Shown: positions 50,635 to 59,561 of the stretch, in pieces
Layout of the letters: each line of letters starts with the position of its first letter
Numbering within the stretch: position 1 is the stretch's first letter
Assembly: GCF_001277235.1 (NCBI RefSeq)
Contig: NZ_CP012266.1
Span: forward strand, 1,984,001-2,048,000
Length of the DNA stretch: 64,000 nt
Direction: 5' to 3'
From: Cronobacter dublinensis subsp. dublinensis LMG 23823
Lineage (GTDB): Bacteria; Pseudomonadota; Gammaproteobacteria; Enterobacterales; Enterobacteriaceae
Notes under the pieces: generated by a model
Database searches by the model: none
What the model saw: only the letters and a program-made list of their open reading frames with translations
What the model was told of the DNA's origin: nothing
Made by a program: the position numbers and the translations under genes

Positions 50635-51801
50635 CTAAAGTGAGCGAATTGCGCAAATAAGCCGCTCGACGCCCTGCTCAAGTTTGCTGCGCGCGCATCC
50701 GACGTTCAGTCGAATAAAGCCGCGCCCCGCCTCGCCATAGGTGTAGCCGGGCATAATGGCGACCTTTTCGCGCGTAATTAGCGCCTGCTGTAAGGCGTCG
50801 TCGTCAATACCGAGAGGGCGCAGATCCAGCCAGGCGAGATAGGTCGCCTCGGGCAGCTGCCAGTGAAGTTGCGCAAACGCGTCGTTCAGCCGCTGCGCCA
50901 CGAAACGCAGGTTCTCCGAAAGGTAGTCCCGCAACGCATCAAGCCAGGGCGCGCCCTCGCGGTAGGCGGCGATATGCGCCACCAGCGATAGCACGGCAGG
51001 CGATGACAGCCCGTCGCGGCCTTTTAGCGCCTGCAGATACGCGCTGCGGTCTTCCTCGTGCGCGATAAGCCCCCACGCGCCGGTCAGCGCCGGAATGTTA
51101 AAGCTCTTGGACGCCGACGAGAACAGCGCCCAGCGTCCCAGCCCGACCTCGCACCAGGGCGTGTGCTGCCCCTGCCAGACCATATCCATATGGATTTCAT
51201 CGCTGATGACCCGCACGTCGTGGCGCGCGCAGAGCGCGGCCATCGCCTCCAGCTCGTCGCGCCGCCAGACTTTACCGGTCGGGTTGTGCGGGCTGCACAA
51301 CAGCATGATTTTACACGTCGGGCGCGCCAGCCGGGCTTCCAGCGCGCTCATATCGCACTGCCAGCCCGTGTCGGTCAGCGCGAGCGGGGCGCTCAGCACC
51401 CGCCGCCCGTTGCCTTCGATGGCCTTCGGGAAGGCGTCATAGGCAGGCGTGTGGACAAGCACCTCGTCGCCCGGCGCGGACCACTGACGGATCAGTTGCG
51501 ACACCATATAGATAACCGACGGCCCGTAGACCAGCGTCTGCGGCGCAATCTGGCTGCCAAAGCGCGTGGCGTACCAGTGCGCCACCGCGCCGGTGAAATC
51601 CGGGGTTTGCCAGCGGCTGTAGCCGAGCACGCCGTGGGCGAGCCGCGTCGATACCGCCTCAAGCACGCAGGGCGCGGTCGGGAAATCCATATCCGAGATA
51701 GTAAAGGGCAGCAGATCGTCCACGCCGAAACGGTCGGCCACGTAATCCCACTGGGTACACCAGGTGCCGCGGCGATCCACGGCCTGTGAAAAATCGAACA
51801 T
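50635..51801 (-). CDS. malY: MalY, PLP-dependent cystathionine beta-lyase and maltose-regulon modulator
   Basis: A 388-residue fold-type I PLP enzyme with beta-C-S lyase activity that also antagonises MalT in E. coli. The PLP-lysine is in SSASKSFNIPALTGA, with CSPHNPTGKVW and VISDEIHMDMVW upstream. The ATG at 51801 (MFDFSQAVDRRGTWCTQWDY) with GGGAGG five bases before is preferred; another ATG at 51819 overlaps the malX stop. It is in an operon with malX and is controlled by MalI. Confidence 0.96.
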   Translation of the reverse strand: MFDFSQAVDRRGTWCTQWDYVADRFGVDDLLPFTISDMDFPTAPCVLEAVSTRLAHGVLGYSRWQTPDFTGAVAHWYATRFGSQIAPQTLVYGPSVIYMVSQLIRQWSAPGDEVLVHTPAYDAFPKAIEGNGRRVLSAPLALTDTGWQCDMSALEARLARPTCKIMLLCSPHNPTGKVWRRDELEAMAALCARHDVRVISDEIHMDMVWQGQHTPWCEVGLGRWALFSSASKSFNIPALTGAWGLIAHEEDRSAYLQALKGRDGLSSPAVLSLVAHIAAYREGAPWLDALRDYLSENLRFVAQRLNDAFAQLHWQLPEATYLAWLDLRPLGIDDDALQQALITREKVAIMPGYTYGEAGRGFIRLNVGCARSKLEQGVERLICAIRSL

Positions 51802-51815
51802 GTTGCCTCCCGTGC

Positions 51816-53405
51816 TCATGCCTGAACCGAATGCATCAGGCTGTCCATTTCATCTTTTACCGACTGCACCTGCGGGCCTATCACCACCTGCAGATTGTGC
51901 TGGTTGAGCTGTACCACGCCGATGGCGCGGTTGGCTTTGAGCGCGGCGCTGTCCACAAGCGACATCTCTTTCACTGTGAGGCGCAGACGCGTAATGCAGT
52001 TATCCAGCGACGTGATATTTTCAGCGCCGCCCAGCGCTTTCAGGATAGCGGGCACGTCATAACCCGATTTGCCCGTCACGCCTGGCGTGGCGACGCCTGC
52101 CGTCGGGCTTTCAGCCTCGCGGCCCGGCGTTTTAATGTTAAAGCGGGCAATGGCGAAGCGGAAAATGGCGTAATAGACCGCGAACCAGACGCCCGCCACC
52201 ACTGGCACCCAGTACCATTTGGTTGACAGCCCGTGCAGCACGCCGAACACCACGAAGTCGATAATATTGCCGTCGGTGTTGCCGATAGTCACCCCGAGCA
52301 GCGCCATCAGCGTAAAACCCAGCCCGGTCAGCAGCGCGTGGATGAGATAGAGCGCAGGCGCCACAAACAGGAACAGGAATTCCAGCGGTTCCGTGGTGCC
52401 GCCCACCACGCAGGCGATCACGCCGGAAATTAACAGCCCTTTAATTTTATGCCGGTTCTCCGGGCGCGCGCAGTGGTACATCGCCAGCGCCGCTCCTGGC
52501 AGGCCGCCCAGGAATGCCGGCATTTTGCCCTGCGAGAGGAAGCGCGTCGCGCTTTCGGCAAAGCCATGCGAGGTCGGGCAGTTGAGCTGCGCCTGGAAGA
52601 TAGTCAACGCGCCAGAAACGCTCTGCCCGCAGACATCCAGCGTGCCGCCAGCCTCCGTAAAGCGAATAAGCGCCACCAGAATATGCTGCAAACCGAACGG
52701 CAGCAGCAGGCGCTCGCCGGTGCCGAAAATCATCGGCGCAAAGCTCCCGGCGCTGTTGATAAGCCAGCCCAGCCCGGTAATGCCTTTGGCGAAAAACGGC
52801 CAGATCAGCGGGATCGTCAGCCCGACCAGCCCCATCACCACGGTGGTGACAATCGGCACAAAGCGCGTGCCGCCAAAGAACGCCAGCGCGTCCGGCAGGC
52901 GCACCTTGTGAAAACGCTCATGCAGCAGCCAGACGATGACGCCCGCGATCACCGCACCCAGAATGCCGGTGTCGATAGACTGAATGCCGAGTACCGACTG
53001 CACGTTGTTGGCTTTCAAAAGCGCGGCGTCCTGAGTCGGTAAAATGCCTTTGGCGGTCAGCCAGAAATTGACCGCGAGGTTCATGACCGCATAACCGACA
53101 AACCCGGCAAATGCCGCCACGCCTTTATTCTCACGCGCCAGCCCCAGCGGAATGGCGATACAGAACATCACCGGCAGGAAACTGAACGCGAACGAGCCCA
53201 TTTTGCTCATCCAGATGAAAATGAGCTGCAACACGCCGTTACCGAGAAACGGCATCAGCGTAATAACGTCATGGCTGCTAAGCGAACTGCCGATGCCCAT
53301 CAGAATGCCGCAAAACGACAGTAGCGCCACCGGCAACATAAACGTTTTGCCGAGCTGCTGCATAAACCCCCACAGCGTGATTTTTTGTACCGTATTCGCC
53401 GTCAT
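51816..53405 (-). CDS. malX: PTS EIICB component MalX (maltose/glucose type)
   Basis: A 529-residue PTS permease with an EIIC membrane domain (GERLLLPFGLQHILVALIRFTEAGG, GGTTEPLEFLFLFVAPALY) and a C-terminal EIIB domain whose phosphorylated residue is Cys470 in LDNCITRLRLTV. The EIIA partner is presumably the chromosomal Crr. MalX can carry glucose and maltose in E. coli, although its natural substrate is uncertain. It is divergent from malI, whose two operators lie in the gap. Confidence 0.96.
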   Translation of the reverse strand: MTANTVQKITLWGFMQQLGKTFMLPVALLSFCGILMGIGSSLSSHDVITLMPFLGNGVLQLIFIWMSKMGSFAFSFLPVMFCIAIPLGLARENKGVAAFAGFVGYAVMNLAVNFWLTAKGILPTQDAALLKANNVQSVLGIQSIDTGILGAVIAGVIVWLLHERFHKVRLPDALAFFGGTRFVPIVTTVVMGLVGLTIPLIWPFFAKGITGLGWLINSAGSFAPMIFGTGERLLLPFGLQHILVALIRFTEAGGTLDVCGQSVSGALTIFQAQLNCPTSHGFAESATRFLSQGKMPAFLGGLPGAALAMYHCARPENRHKIKGLLISGVIACVVGGTTEPLEFLFLFVAPALYLIHALLTGLGFTLMALLGVTIGNTDGNIIDFVVFGVLHGLSTKWYWVPVVAGVWFAVYYAIFRFAIARFNIKTPGREAESPTAGVATPGVTGKSGYDVPAILKALGGAENITSLDNCITRLRLTVKEMSLVDSAALKANRAIGVVQLNQHNLQVVIGPQVQSVKDEMDSLMHSVQA

Positions 53406-53455
53406 AAACGACTCCTCGCGTTAAATGATCCCATCGCCTGAACGAAGGATCGCAA

Positions 53456-53471
53456 GATAAAACGTTTTACC
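53456..53471. promoter_or_regulatory. MalI operator near malX
   Basis: GATAAAACGTTTTACC differs by one base from the perfect palindrome GATAAAACGTTTTATC known as the MalI operator. It lies about 50 bases upstream of malX. Confidence 0.85.
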
Positions 53472-53534
53472 AAAGTTTAATGCGCGTTGAATCACAGAAC
53501 ATTACCCAGGCCTGACGGCTATAATATCCGTTCA

Positions 53535-53550
53535 GGTAAAAGGTTTTATC
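53535..53550. promoter_or_regulatory. MalI operator near malI
   Basis: GGTAAAAGGTTTTATC matches the MalI palindrome at 14 of 16 positions and ends 28 bases before the malI start, suitable for autorepression. Confidence 0.75.
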
Positions 53551-53578
53551 TAGCTGTTGCGGAGCAAAAGCGTAGTCA

Positions 53579-54607
53579 ATGACACAGGCGAAAAGAATCA
53601 CTATCAATGATGTCGCGCAGGCGGCGGGGGTCTCGGTTGCCACCGTGTCGCTGGTGCTGAGCGGCAAAGGACGCATCTCGAGCGCGACCGGGCAGCGGGT
53701 GAACGACGCCATTGAGCAGTTAGGGTTTGTGCGCAACCGGCAGGCGTCGGCGCTGCGCGGCGGGCCGAGCGGCGTCATCGGGCTGATTGTGCGCGATCTC
53801 ACCACGCCGTTTTATGCCGAACTGACCGCCGGGCTCTCCGAAGCGCTGGAGGCGCAGGGAAGAGTGCTGTTTTTGCTGCAGGGCGGGCGCGACGAGGCGC
53901 AGATGCAGCGCTGTCTCGATACGCTGCTCGACCAGGGCGTGGACGGCGTTGTGGTGGCAGGCGGCGGCGGGCAGGGCGCGGCATGGCAGGCGCAGGCTCG
54001 CGGACGCGGCATTCCGCTGCTGTTCGCCTCGCGCGCCAGCCATCACGATGAAGTGGACACGGTACGGCCGGATAACCAACAGGCGGCGCGGTTGGTGACC
54101 GAGCATCTTATCCGGCGTGGCCATCAGCGCATCGCCTGGCTCGGCGGCGCGAGCTCATCGCTCACCCGCGCCGAACGGCTCGGCGGCTACTGCGCGACGC
54201 TGTTGCAATACGGGTTGCCATTTCACAGCGAATGGATAGTCGAGTGCCCGGCGGGGCAAAAACCGGCGGCGGAAGCCATTAGCGAACTGCTGCGCGTTAA
54301 CCCAACCATCACCGCCGTGCTTTGCCATAACAGCACCGTCGCGATGGGCGCGTGGTTTGGCCTGATGCGCGCCGGGCGGCAGAGCGGCGAGGCGGGGTAT
54401 GAGAGCTATTTTGAAAACAGCGTCACGCTGGCGGCGTTCGCTGACGTGCCGGAAGAGCGGCTTGATGAGGTTCCGCTGACGTGGGTAACGACGCCCGCGC
54501 GCGAAATGGGCCACTGTGTGGCGGAGCGTATCCTGCAGCGCATTCAGCACGGCGATGAACAGACGGGGAGCCTTATACTGGGCCCGCGGCTGGTGGCGTA
54601 CCGTTAA
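53579..54607 (+). CDS. malI: LacI-family repressor MalI
   Basis: A 342-residue repressor of malXY and of itself. The N-terminal helix-turn-helix is RITINDVAQAAGVSVATVSLVLSGKGRIS, with the hinge FVRNRQASALRGG and a PBP-like effector domain. It is divergent from malX with the operators in the shared 173-base gap. In E. coli the uid genes and hdhA separate malI from ydgA; here ydgA follows directly, tail to tail. Confidence 0.95.
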   Translation: MTQAKRITINDVAQAAGVSVATVSLVLSGKGRISSATGQRVNDAIEQLGFVRNRQASALRGGPSGVIGLIVRDLTTPFYAELTAGLSEALEAQGRVLFLLQGGRDEAQMQRCLDTLLDQGVDGVVVAGGGGQGAAWQAQARGRGIPLLFASRASHHDEVDTVRPDNQQAARLVTEHLIRRGHQRIAWLGGASSSLTRAERLGGYCATLLQYGLPFHSEWIVECPAGQKPAAEAISELLRVNPTITAVLCHNSTVAMGAWFGLMRAGRQSGEAGYESYFENSVTLAAFADVPEERLDEVPLTWVTTPAREMGHCVAERILQRIQHGDEQTGSLILGPRLVAYR

Positions 54608-54621
54608 GACGCACCAATAAA

Positions 54622-54645
54622 AAACGGCCTCCGCAGAGGCCGTTT
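54622..54645. terminator. Bidirectional terminator between malI and ydgA
   Basis: AAACGGCCTC/GAGGCCGTTT 10-bp stem with a CGCA loop; it is A-rich upstream, and on the minus strand runs into TTTTTTATT. Confidence 0.85.
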
Positions 54646-54649
54646 CGCA

Positions 54650-56221
54650 TTACTGCTGCGGGACAGAGAGCGCAGGGGCTTGCGGCGCAGGCGCCGCACC
54701 CGGCGCGCCTTGCTCTGGCATCGCCTCCGGCTCTGGCGCGCCAAGACCGGCCATACCGAACATGCCGATAAAGTCTGCCAGCGGCATTTTCTGCCCGTTC
54801 AGGTTCACCTGACCGTTTGCGTACTGCAGGCTGGTCACGATGCTGTTGTCCTGCATGGTGGTGATACGGAACATCTGGCCCATCGCCGCCAGGCCTTTCA
54901 CCTGCTGGCCCGCCAGTTTCTCGGCGTCTGCCTGCTGGTAGCCTTCCAGTTTCGCCACCTGGGTCATCATCTCGGTCGCCATATCCACCGGAATAACCAG
55001 TTTGCTGTCGAGACTTTTCACGACGCGATCCAGTTGCTCTTCCGGGGTGTTTTGCGCGGCACTCACCGGTGTCTGGCTCGGATCTTTCAGGAACAGCGAC
55101 AGGTTAAAGGTGCTTTCGCCTTTAGCGTTTTTCCAGCTCAGCGGCGCGATGGTAACGACCGGGTTGCCTTTCAGCAGCAGCGGCAGGGAAGAGACGAGGA
55201 TCTCGGTCGCCTGCTGCTGGTATTGCTCTGGATTGTCCATAATGCCCGGCTGCGCCATCAGCGCGCGGCTGCGCTCGTTATACTGCTGGCTGAACTGGTG
55301 CCACGCCTGGCCGTCGATGTTGCCGATTTTCAGCGTCATCTTGCCGCTGCCGAGATCCTGATTCTGCACCTTCAGGCTTTTCATGACGTAATCCATCTGG
55401 CTGTCGATGCTCTTGCCATCTTTCGCCACGTCAGATTTGCCGTTCAGGCTGATGCCCTCAAGCAGCGCCATCTCCTGGCCTTCAATCGCGACCGCCAGTT
55501 TTTCAAGGGTCAGCTTCTGCTCGCCGACGCGCTCTTTAAAGCTGGTCATTTTCGTGTTGCCGTCGGCCTTCAGGCCGTTGAAGGTCAGCTGCACGCGCTG
55601 GCCATATTCGTTAACGGCGTTAACCAGACCGCTGTCCGCTTCGCCTTTCAGGCTCACGTCGTTGCCGTCTTTATCGGCGTCAAGCTGGAAGTCGCCGCCG
55701 CTGAACGCCACTTTTTCTTCTGGGGTCTCGTAGTTCAGCGCCTGCAGCTTGATGTCGCTGGAGGTTGCGCCGCCGTAGCCGATGCGGGTTTGTACGTCCG
55801 CGAAGGATTGACCTTTCGCCATCGCAAACAGCGCTTTGGTGGTGTCGTTATTTACAAGCGTGGTGTGCACTGACGCCATCGCCGGCAGGATATTCAGCTT
55901 TTTGAGATCGGCTAACGGGAACGGGCCGTGGCTCACCACCTGATCCAGAACGACGCTCTGACCCGGCTTCAGCAGCGATTCCTGCTGGCCCGCCGCGGGC
56001 TTCACCACCAGTTGCAGATGGCTGCTGAACAGGCCGCGCTGGTAGTCCTGGTAGCCAAGCTCAAGCCCGGCCTGCGGCGCGCTGAGCTTAAGCTGCGCGT
56101 TCGCCTCGGCCACCATCTCGCCGACATGTTTCTCAAACTGCTTACCGGTGTACCACGCGCCACCCGTCCAGATAACCCCGAGAGCGACAATCACGCCCAC
56201 GGCGACCAGCGATTTTTTCAT
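54650..56221 (-). CDS. ydgA: DUF945 protein YdgA
   Basis: A 523-residue protein with an N-terminal signal anchor (SLVAVGVIVALGVIWTGGAWYTG) and a long exported domain of the YdgA/YihF DUF945 family (GYQDYQRGLFSSHLQLVV, LDQVVSHGPFP). E. coli YdgA is about 500 residues; the excess is mainly the Pro/Ala-rich C-terminal tail (from GAPEPEAMPEQG on). The molecular function is not established. The start is ATG 56221. It is downstream of manA on the same strand after about 100 bases. Confidence 0.92.
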   Translation of the reverse strand: MKKSLVAVGVIVALGVIWTGGAWYTGKQFEKHVGEMVAEANAQLKLSAPQAGLELGYQDYQRGLFSSHLQLVVKPAAGQQESLLKPGQSVVLDQVVSHGPFPLADLKKLNILPAMASVHTTLVNNDTTKALFAMAKGQSFADVQTRIGYGGATSSDIKLQALNYETPEEKVAFSGGDFQLDADKDGNDVSLKGEADSGLVNAVNEYGQRVQLTFNGLKADGNTKMTSFKERVGEQKLTLEKLAVAIEGQEMALLEGISLNGKSDVAKDGKSIDSQMDYVMKSLKVQNQDLGSGKMTLKIGNIDGQAWHQFSQQYNERSRALMAQPGIMDNPEQYQQQATEILVSSLPLLLKGNPVVTIAPLSWKNAKGESTFNLSLFLKDPSQTPVSAAQNTPEEQLDRVVKSLDSKLVIPVDMATEMMTQVAKLEGYQQADAEKLAGQQVKGLAAMGQMFRITTMQDNSIVTSLQYANGQVNLNGQKMPLADFIGMFGMAGLGAPEPEAMPEQGAPGAAPAPQAPALSVPQQ

Positions 56222-56320
56222 AGTTCAGTTCCCTTAAAACGAAGCCAGACGGCGGTCCGTCTGGCGTGACTGGTAAAGATGCAACCAAGCTTAGCAATCC
56301 TTGCTTAAAAGATCAGTAAC

Positions 56321-57499
56321 TTAGTTGAGCTTATTATAGACGCGCGCGAGACGTCCCACGCCGCTCACGCTGACCGGCGATTCGTTCGCCGCCACGAAGG
56401 CGGATTCGCCCGGTTTCAGCGTCAGGCGCTGGTCGCCTTTGCTGAGCACCGCTTCGCCCTCGACGCAGAACAGAATGGCCGCGCTGGTCTGCGCCAGGCT
56501 CGCAGGCTGCGTGCCGAGATCGTGCAGCGAGAACGCGAAATCCTCGACAGGGATCGGGAATTCCAGCGCCGCGCCATTTTTCGCGGGCTCGGTCAGCAGC
56601 TGCGCCGCCGGTTTGGCGACAAACTTCACGTTCGCCACCAGTTCCGGAATATCGATATATTTCGGGGTGAGGCCCGCGCGCAGCACGTTGTCTGAGTTCG
56701 CCATCACCTCCAGCGCCACGCCCTGCAGATACGCGTGCGGCGTTTCGGCGAACAGGAACATCGCCTCGCCGGGGTTGAGCTTCACCACGTTCAGCAGGAG
56801 TGGCGAAAAAAGCCCGCTGTCGTCCGGATAGAACTGCGCGATAAAGCGAATGGTATCCCACGGTTCGCCCTGCTGGCTCTCGACGGTCGCTTTCAGCACC
56901 GCCAGCGCGCGGGATTTCTCCTCGCCCTGCATATTCAGAAGCCCGGCGAAGAGGTCACGCAGACGGTCCGCATCCGGCGCGGCCAGGAAATGCGCGATGG
57001 CGGTATGCGCGCCCGCGACGGGTTGTAACAGGGAGACAATCTCAGAAAACTCGCGGAACGCGTTCATGGCGAGGAACGGCGTCAGGGCAAAGACCAGCTC
57101 CGGCTTGTGGTTAGGGTCTTTATAGTTGCGCTCGGCGGCGTCCAGCGGGATGCCCGCCGCGTTTTCACGCGCGAAGCCTTCTTCAGAGGCCTGCTTGTTC
57201 GGGTGCACCTGGATGGAAAGCGGCTGATCGGCGCACAGCACTTTAAACAGGAACGGCAGCTCGCCGAAGCGCTCTGCCACCTGCGCGCCGAGCAGGGCGG
57301 TTTTATCGCCGTCAATCACCTCACGCAGCGCGCGCGTGTTGCCCTGCGGGTCCTGTACCTGCGAACTGCTCTTCGGGTGGGCGCCCATCCACAGCTCCGC
57401 CATCGGCAGGCCGTTCGGGTTTTCCACGCCATAAAGTTCCGTTAACGCCGTTTTACTGCCCCAGGCATAGTTCTGCACCGAGTTAATGAGTTTCTGCAT
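56321..57499 (-). CDS. manA: Mannose-6-phosphate isomerase, class I
   Basis: Zinc enzyme interconverting mannose-6-phosphate and fructose-6-phosphate, feeding GDP-mannose and capsule sugars. The 392-residue protein has NYAWGSKTALTELYG, AELWMGAHPKSSS, the zinc ligands in PLSIQVHPNK and KPELVFAL, and MANSDNVLRAGLTPKYID. The start is ATG 57499 (MQKLINSVQNYAWGS). It is divergent from fumA across a 204-base gap. Confidence 0.97.
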   Translation of the reverse strand: MQKLINSVQNYAWGSKTALTELYGVENPNGLPMAELWMGAHPKSSSQVQDPQGNTRALREVIDGDKTALLGAQVAERFGELPFLFKVLCADQPLSIQVHPNKQASEEGFARENAAGIPLDAAERNYKDPNHKPELVFALTPFLAMNAFREFSEIVSLLQPVAGAHTAIAHFLAAPDADRLRDLFAGLLNMQGEEKSRALAVLKATVESQQGEPWDTIRFIAQFYPDDSGLFSPLLLNVVKLNPGEAMFLFAETPHAYLQGVALEVMANSDNVLRAGLTPKYIDIPELVANVKFVAKPAAQLLTEPAKNGAALEFPIPVEDFAFSLHDLGTQPASLAQTSAAILFCVEGEAVLSKGDQRLTLKPGESAFVAANESPVSVSGVGRLARVYNKLN

Positions 57500-57645
57500 G
57501 ATCGGTCCCTGTATTCGGAGGAAAAAAGTTTTTGGTATTAAACCAATAAAGCGGACCGATGTAACCCGGCTGGGCAAAAAGTCGGTTTAGTCTCAGTTTT
57601 TGTTAAAAAATTGTGTACCATGTGGCGACTCGCTTTTTTATGCCG

Positions 57646-57660
57646 CACATGGACCATGTG
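57646..57660. promoter_or_regulatory. Palindrome and direct repeat upstream of fumA
   Basis: CACATGGACCATGTG is a perfect 15-base palindrome about centre A. Its right half is part of an 11-bp direct repeat (ACCATGTGGCG at 57617-57627 and 57653-57663). It lies 45 bases before the fumA ATG. The cognate regulator is not identified. Confidence 0.4.
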
Positions 57661-57703
57661 GCGGATGACACATTTCATAACTGAAGCTGTAAGTGAGAGT
57701 GCA

Positions 57704-59350
57704 ATGTCTGGCAAACCCTTCTTCTGGCAAGAGCCTTTTCCACTGAAAAAGGACGAGACCGAGTATTATCTGTTAACCCGCGATCACGTCTCCGTTTCTG
57801 AATTCGAAGGTCAGGAAATCCTTAAAATTGAGCCGCAGGCGCTGACGCTGCTGGCCCGTCACGCCTTCCACGACGCCTCGTTCATGCTGCGCCCGGCGCA
57901 TCAGCAGCAGGTGGCGGACATCCTGAGCGACCCGGAAGCCAGCGAAAACGACAAGTACGTGGCGCTGCAATTCCTGCGCAACTCGGAGATTGCCGCTAAA
58001 GGCATTCTGCCGACCTGTCAGGACACGGGAACCGCGATCATCATGGGCAAAAAAGGCCAGCGCGTCTGGACCGGCGGCGGCGATGAAGCCGCGCTGGCGC
58101 AGGGCGTGTATGAGACCTACACCCAGGATAACCTGCGCTACTCCCAGAACGCGGCGCTCGATATGTACAAAGAGGTCAACACCGGCACCAACCTGCCAGC
58201 GCAGATTGATCTCTACAGCGTCGACGGCGACGAATATAAATTCCTCTGCATCGCCAAGGGCGGCGGTTCCGCCAACAAAACCTATCTTTACCAGGAGACC
58301 AAAGCGCTGCTGACGCCTGGCAAACTGAAAGCGTATCTGGTGGAGAAAATGCGCACGCTCGGCACTGCGGCCTGCCCGCCGTACCATGTGGCGTTTGTGA
58401 TTGGCGGCACCTCGGCGGAGGCGACCCTCAAAACCGTGAAGCTTGCTTCCACCAAATATTATGACGGACTGCCGACCGAGGGGAACGAGCACGGCCAGGC
58501 GTTCCGCGACGTACAGCTTGAAGAGGAGCTGTTGCAGGAGGCGCGCAACCTCGGCCTCGGCGCGCAGTTCGGCGGCAAATATTTCGCGCACGATATCCGC
58601 GTGATCCGACTGCCGCGCCACGGCGCGTCCTGCCCGGTGGGCATGGGCGTTTCGTGCTCGGCGGACCGCAACATCAAAGCCAAAATCAACCGCGACGGCA
58701 TCTGGATCGAAAAACTCGAAAGCAACCCCGGCAAGTATATTCCCGAGGCGCTGCGTCGCGCTGGCGAGGGCGAAGCGGTGCGTGTCGATCTCAACCGTCC
58801 GATGAGCGAGATCCTGGCGCAGCTGTCGCAATACCCGGTCTCCACGCGGCTGTCGCTCTCCGGCACCATCATCGTGGCGCGCGATATCGCGCATGCGAAG
58901 CTGAAAGAGCGCATCGACAGCGGCGCGGGGCTGCCGCAGTACGTCAAAGATCATCCGATCTACTACGCGGGCCCGGCCAAAACGCCGGAAGGGTACGCCT
59001 CCGGGTCGCTCGGGCCGACCACCGCCGGACGTATGGATTCTTATGTGGATCTGCTCCAGGCGAACGGCGGCAGCATGATCATGCTCGCCAAGGGCAACCG
59101 CAGCCAGCAGGTGACCGACGCCTGTAAGAAACATGGCGGGTTCTATCTCGGCAGCATCGGCGGCCCGGCGGCGGTACTGGCGCAAAACAGTATTCGTCAT
59201 CTGGAGTGCGTCGAATATCCGGAACTCGGCATGGAAGCTATCTGGAAAATCGAGGTGGAAGATTTCCCGGCGTTTATCCTGGTGGATGACAAAGGCAACG
59301 ATTTCTTCCAGCAGATCCAGTCCGGGCAGTGCTCGGCGTGCCTGAAGTAA
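57704..59350 (+). CDS. fumA: Class I (iron-sulfur) fumarase A
   Basis: Oxygen-sensitive [4Fe-4S] fumarate hydratase of the TCA cycle. At 548 residues it has the same length as E. coli FumA. Cluster cysteines are in LPTCQDTGTA, the GASCPVGMGVSCSADRN region and neighbouring motifs; CSACLK ends the protein. The start is ATG 57704 (MSGKPFFWQEPFPLKKD), with an in-frame upstream extension that is leader. It is followed by REP elements and fumC, the stable enzyme, as in E. coli. Confidence 0.97.
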   Translation: MSGKPFFWQEPFPLKKDETEYYLLTRDHVSVSEFEGQEILKIEPQALTLLARHAFHDASFMLRPAHQQQVADILSDPEASENDKYVALQFLRNSEIAAKGILPTCQDTGTAIIMGKKGQRVWTGGGDEAALAQGVYETYTQDNLRYSQNAALDMYKEVNTGTNLPAQIDLYSVDGDEYKFLCIAKGGGSANKTYLYQETKALLTPGKLKAYLVEKMRTLGTAACPPYHVAFVIGGTSAEATLKTVKLASTKYYDGLPTEGNEHGQAFRDVQLEEELLQEARNLGLGAQFGGKYFAHDIRVIRLPRHGASCPVGMGVSCSADRNIKAKINRDGIWIEKLESNPGKYIPEALRRAGEGEAVRVDLNRPMSEILAQLSQYPVSTRLSLSGTIIVARDIAHAKLKERIDSGAGLPQYVKDHPIYYAGPAKTPEGYASGSLGPTTAGRMDSYVDLLQANGGSMIMLAKGNRSQQVTDACKKHGGFYLGSIGGPAAVLAQNSIRHLECVEYPELGMEAIWKIEVEDFPAFILVDDKGNDFFQQIQSGQCSACLK

Positions 59351-59360
59351 GATGACTCTG

Positions 59361-59437
59361 GCCGGGTGGTGGCTTCGCTTACCCGGCCTGAATTGCCGTT
59401 AATTGTGTGTCGGGTAAGGCGACGCCGCCCCCCGACA
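59361..59437. repeat. REP/BIME-like pair between fumA and fumC
   Basis: Two GC-rich imperfect palindromes: GCCGGGT...ACCCGGC (59361-59387) and TGTCGGG...CCCGACA (59408-59437), each with the GGCGNNGC-type loop typical of enterobacterial REP elements and in opposite arrangement. They probably modulate fumA mRNA stability or partial termination. Confidence 0.75.
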
Positions 59438-59561
59438 TCCCACCACCGTCACATAACCACCCCACAAGAGCGCACAAAGCGCCGTGCAGGTTTTTTTAAC
59501 GCATCAATACTTATTCCTGAAGCATGTGAGCCATCCCATCTTTGTTATCAAGGAGAAAGTA

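Noticed and set aside
57004..57024. GTTGTAAC inside manA as a second Ter site
   Set aside because: Only the 8-base core matches; the flanking AGTAT and TA positions, including G6, are absent.
57773..59200. A 475-codon antisense frame across fumA
   Set aside because: It is a product of high GC at third positions; fumA matches its family over full length on the other strand.
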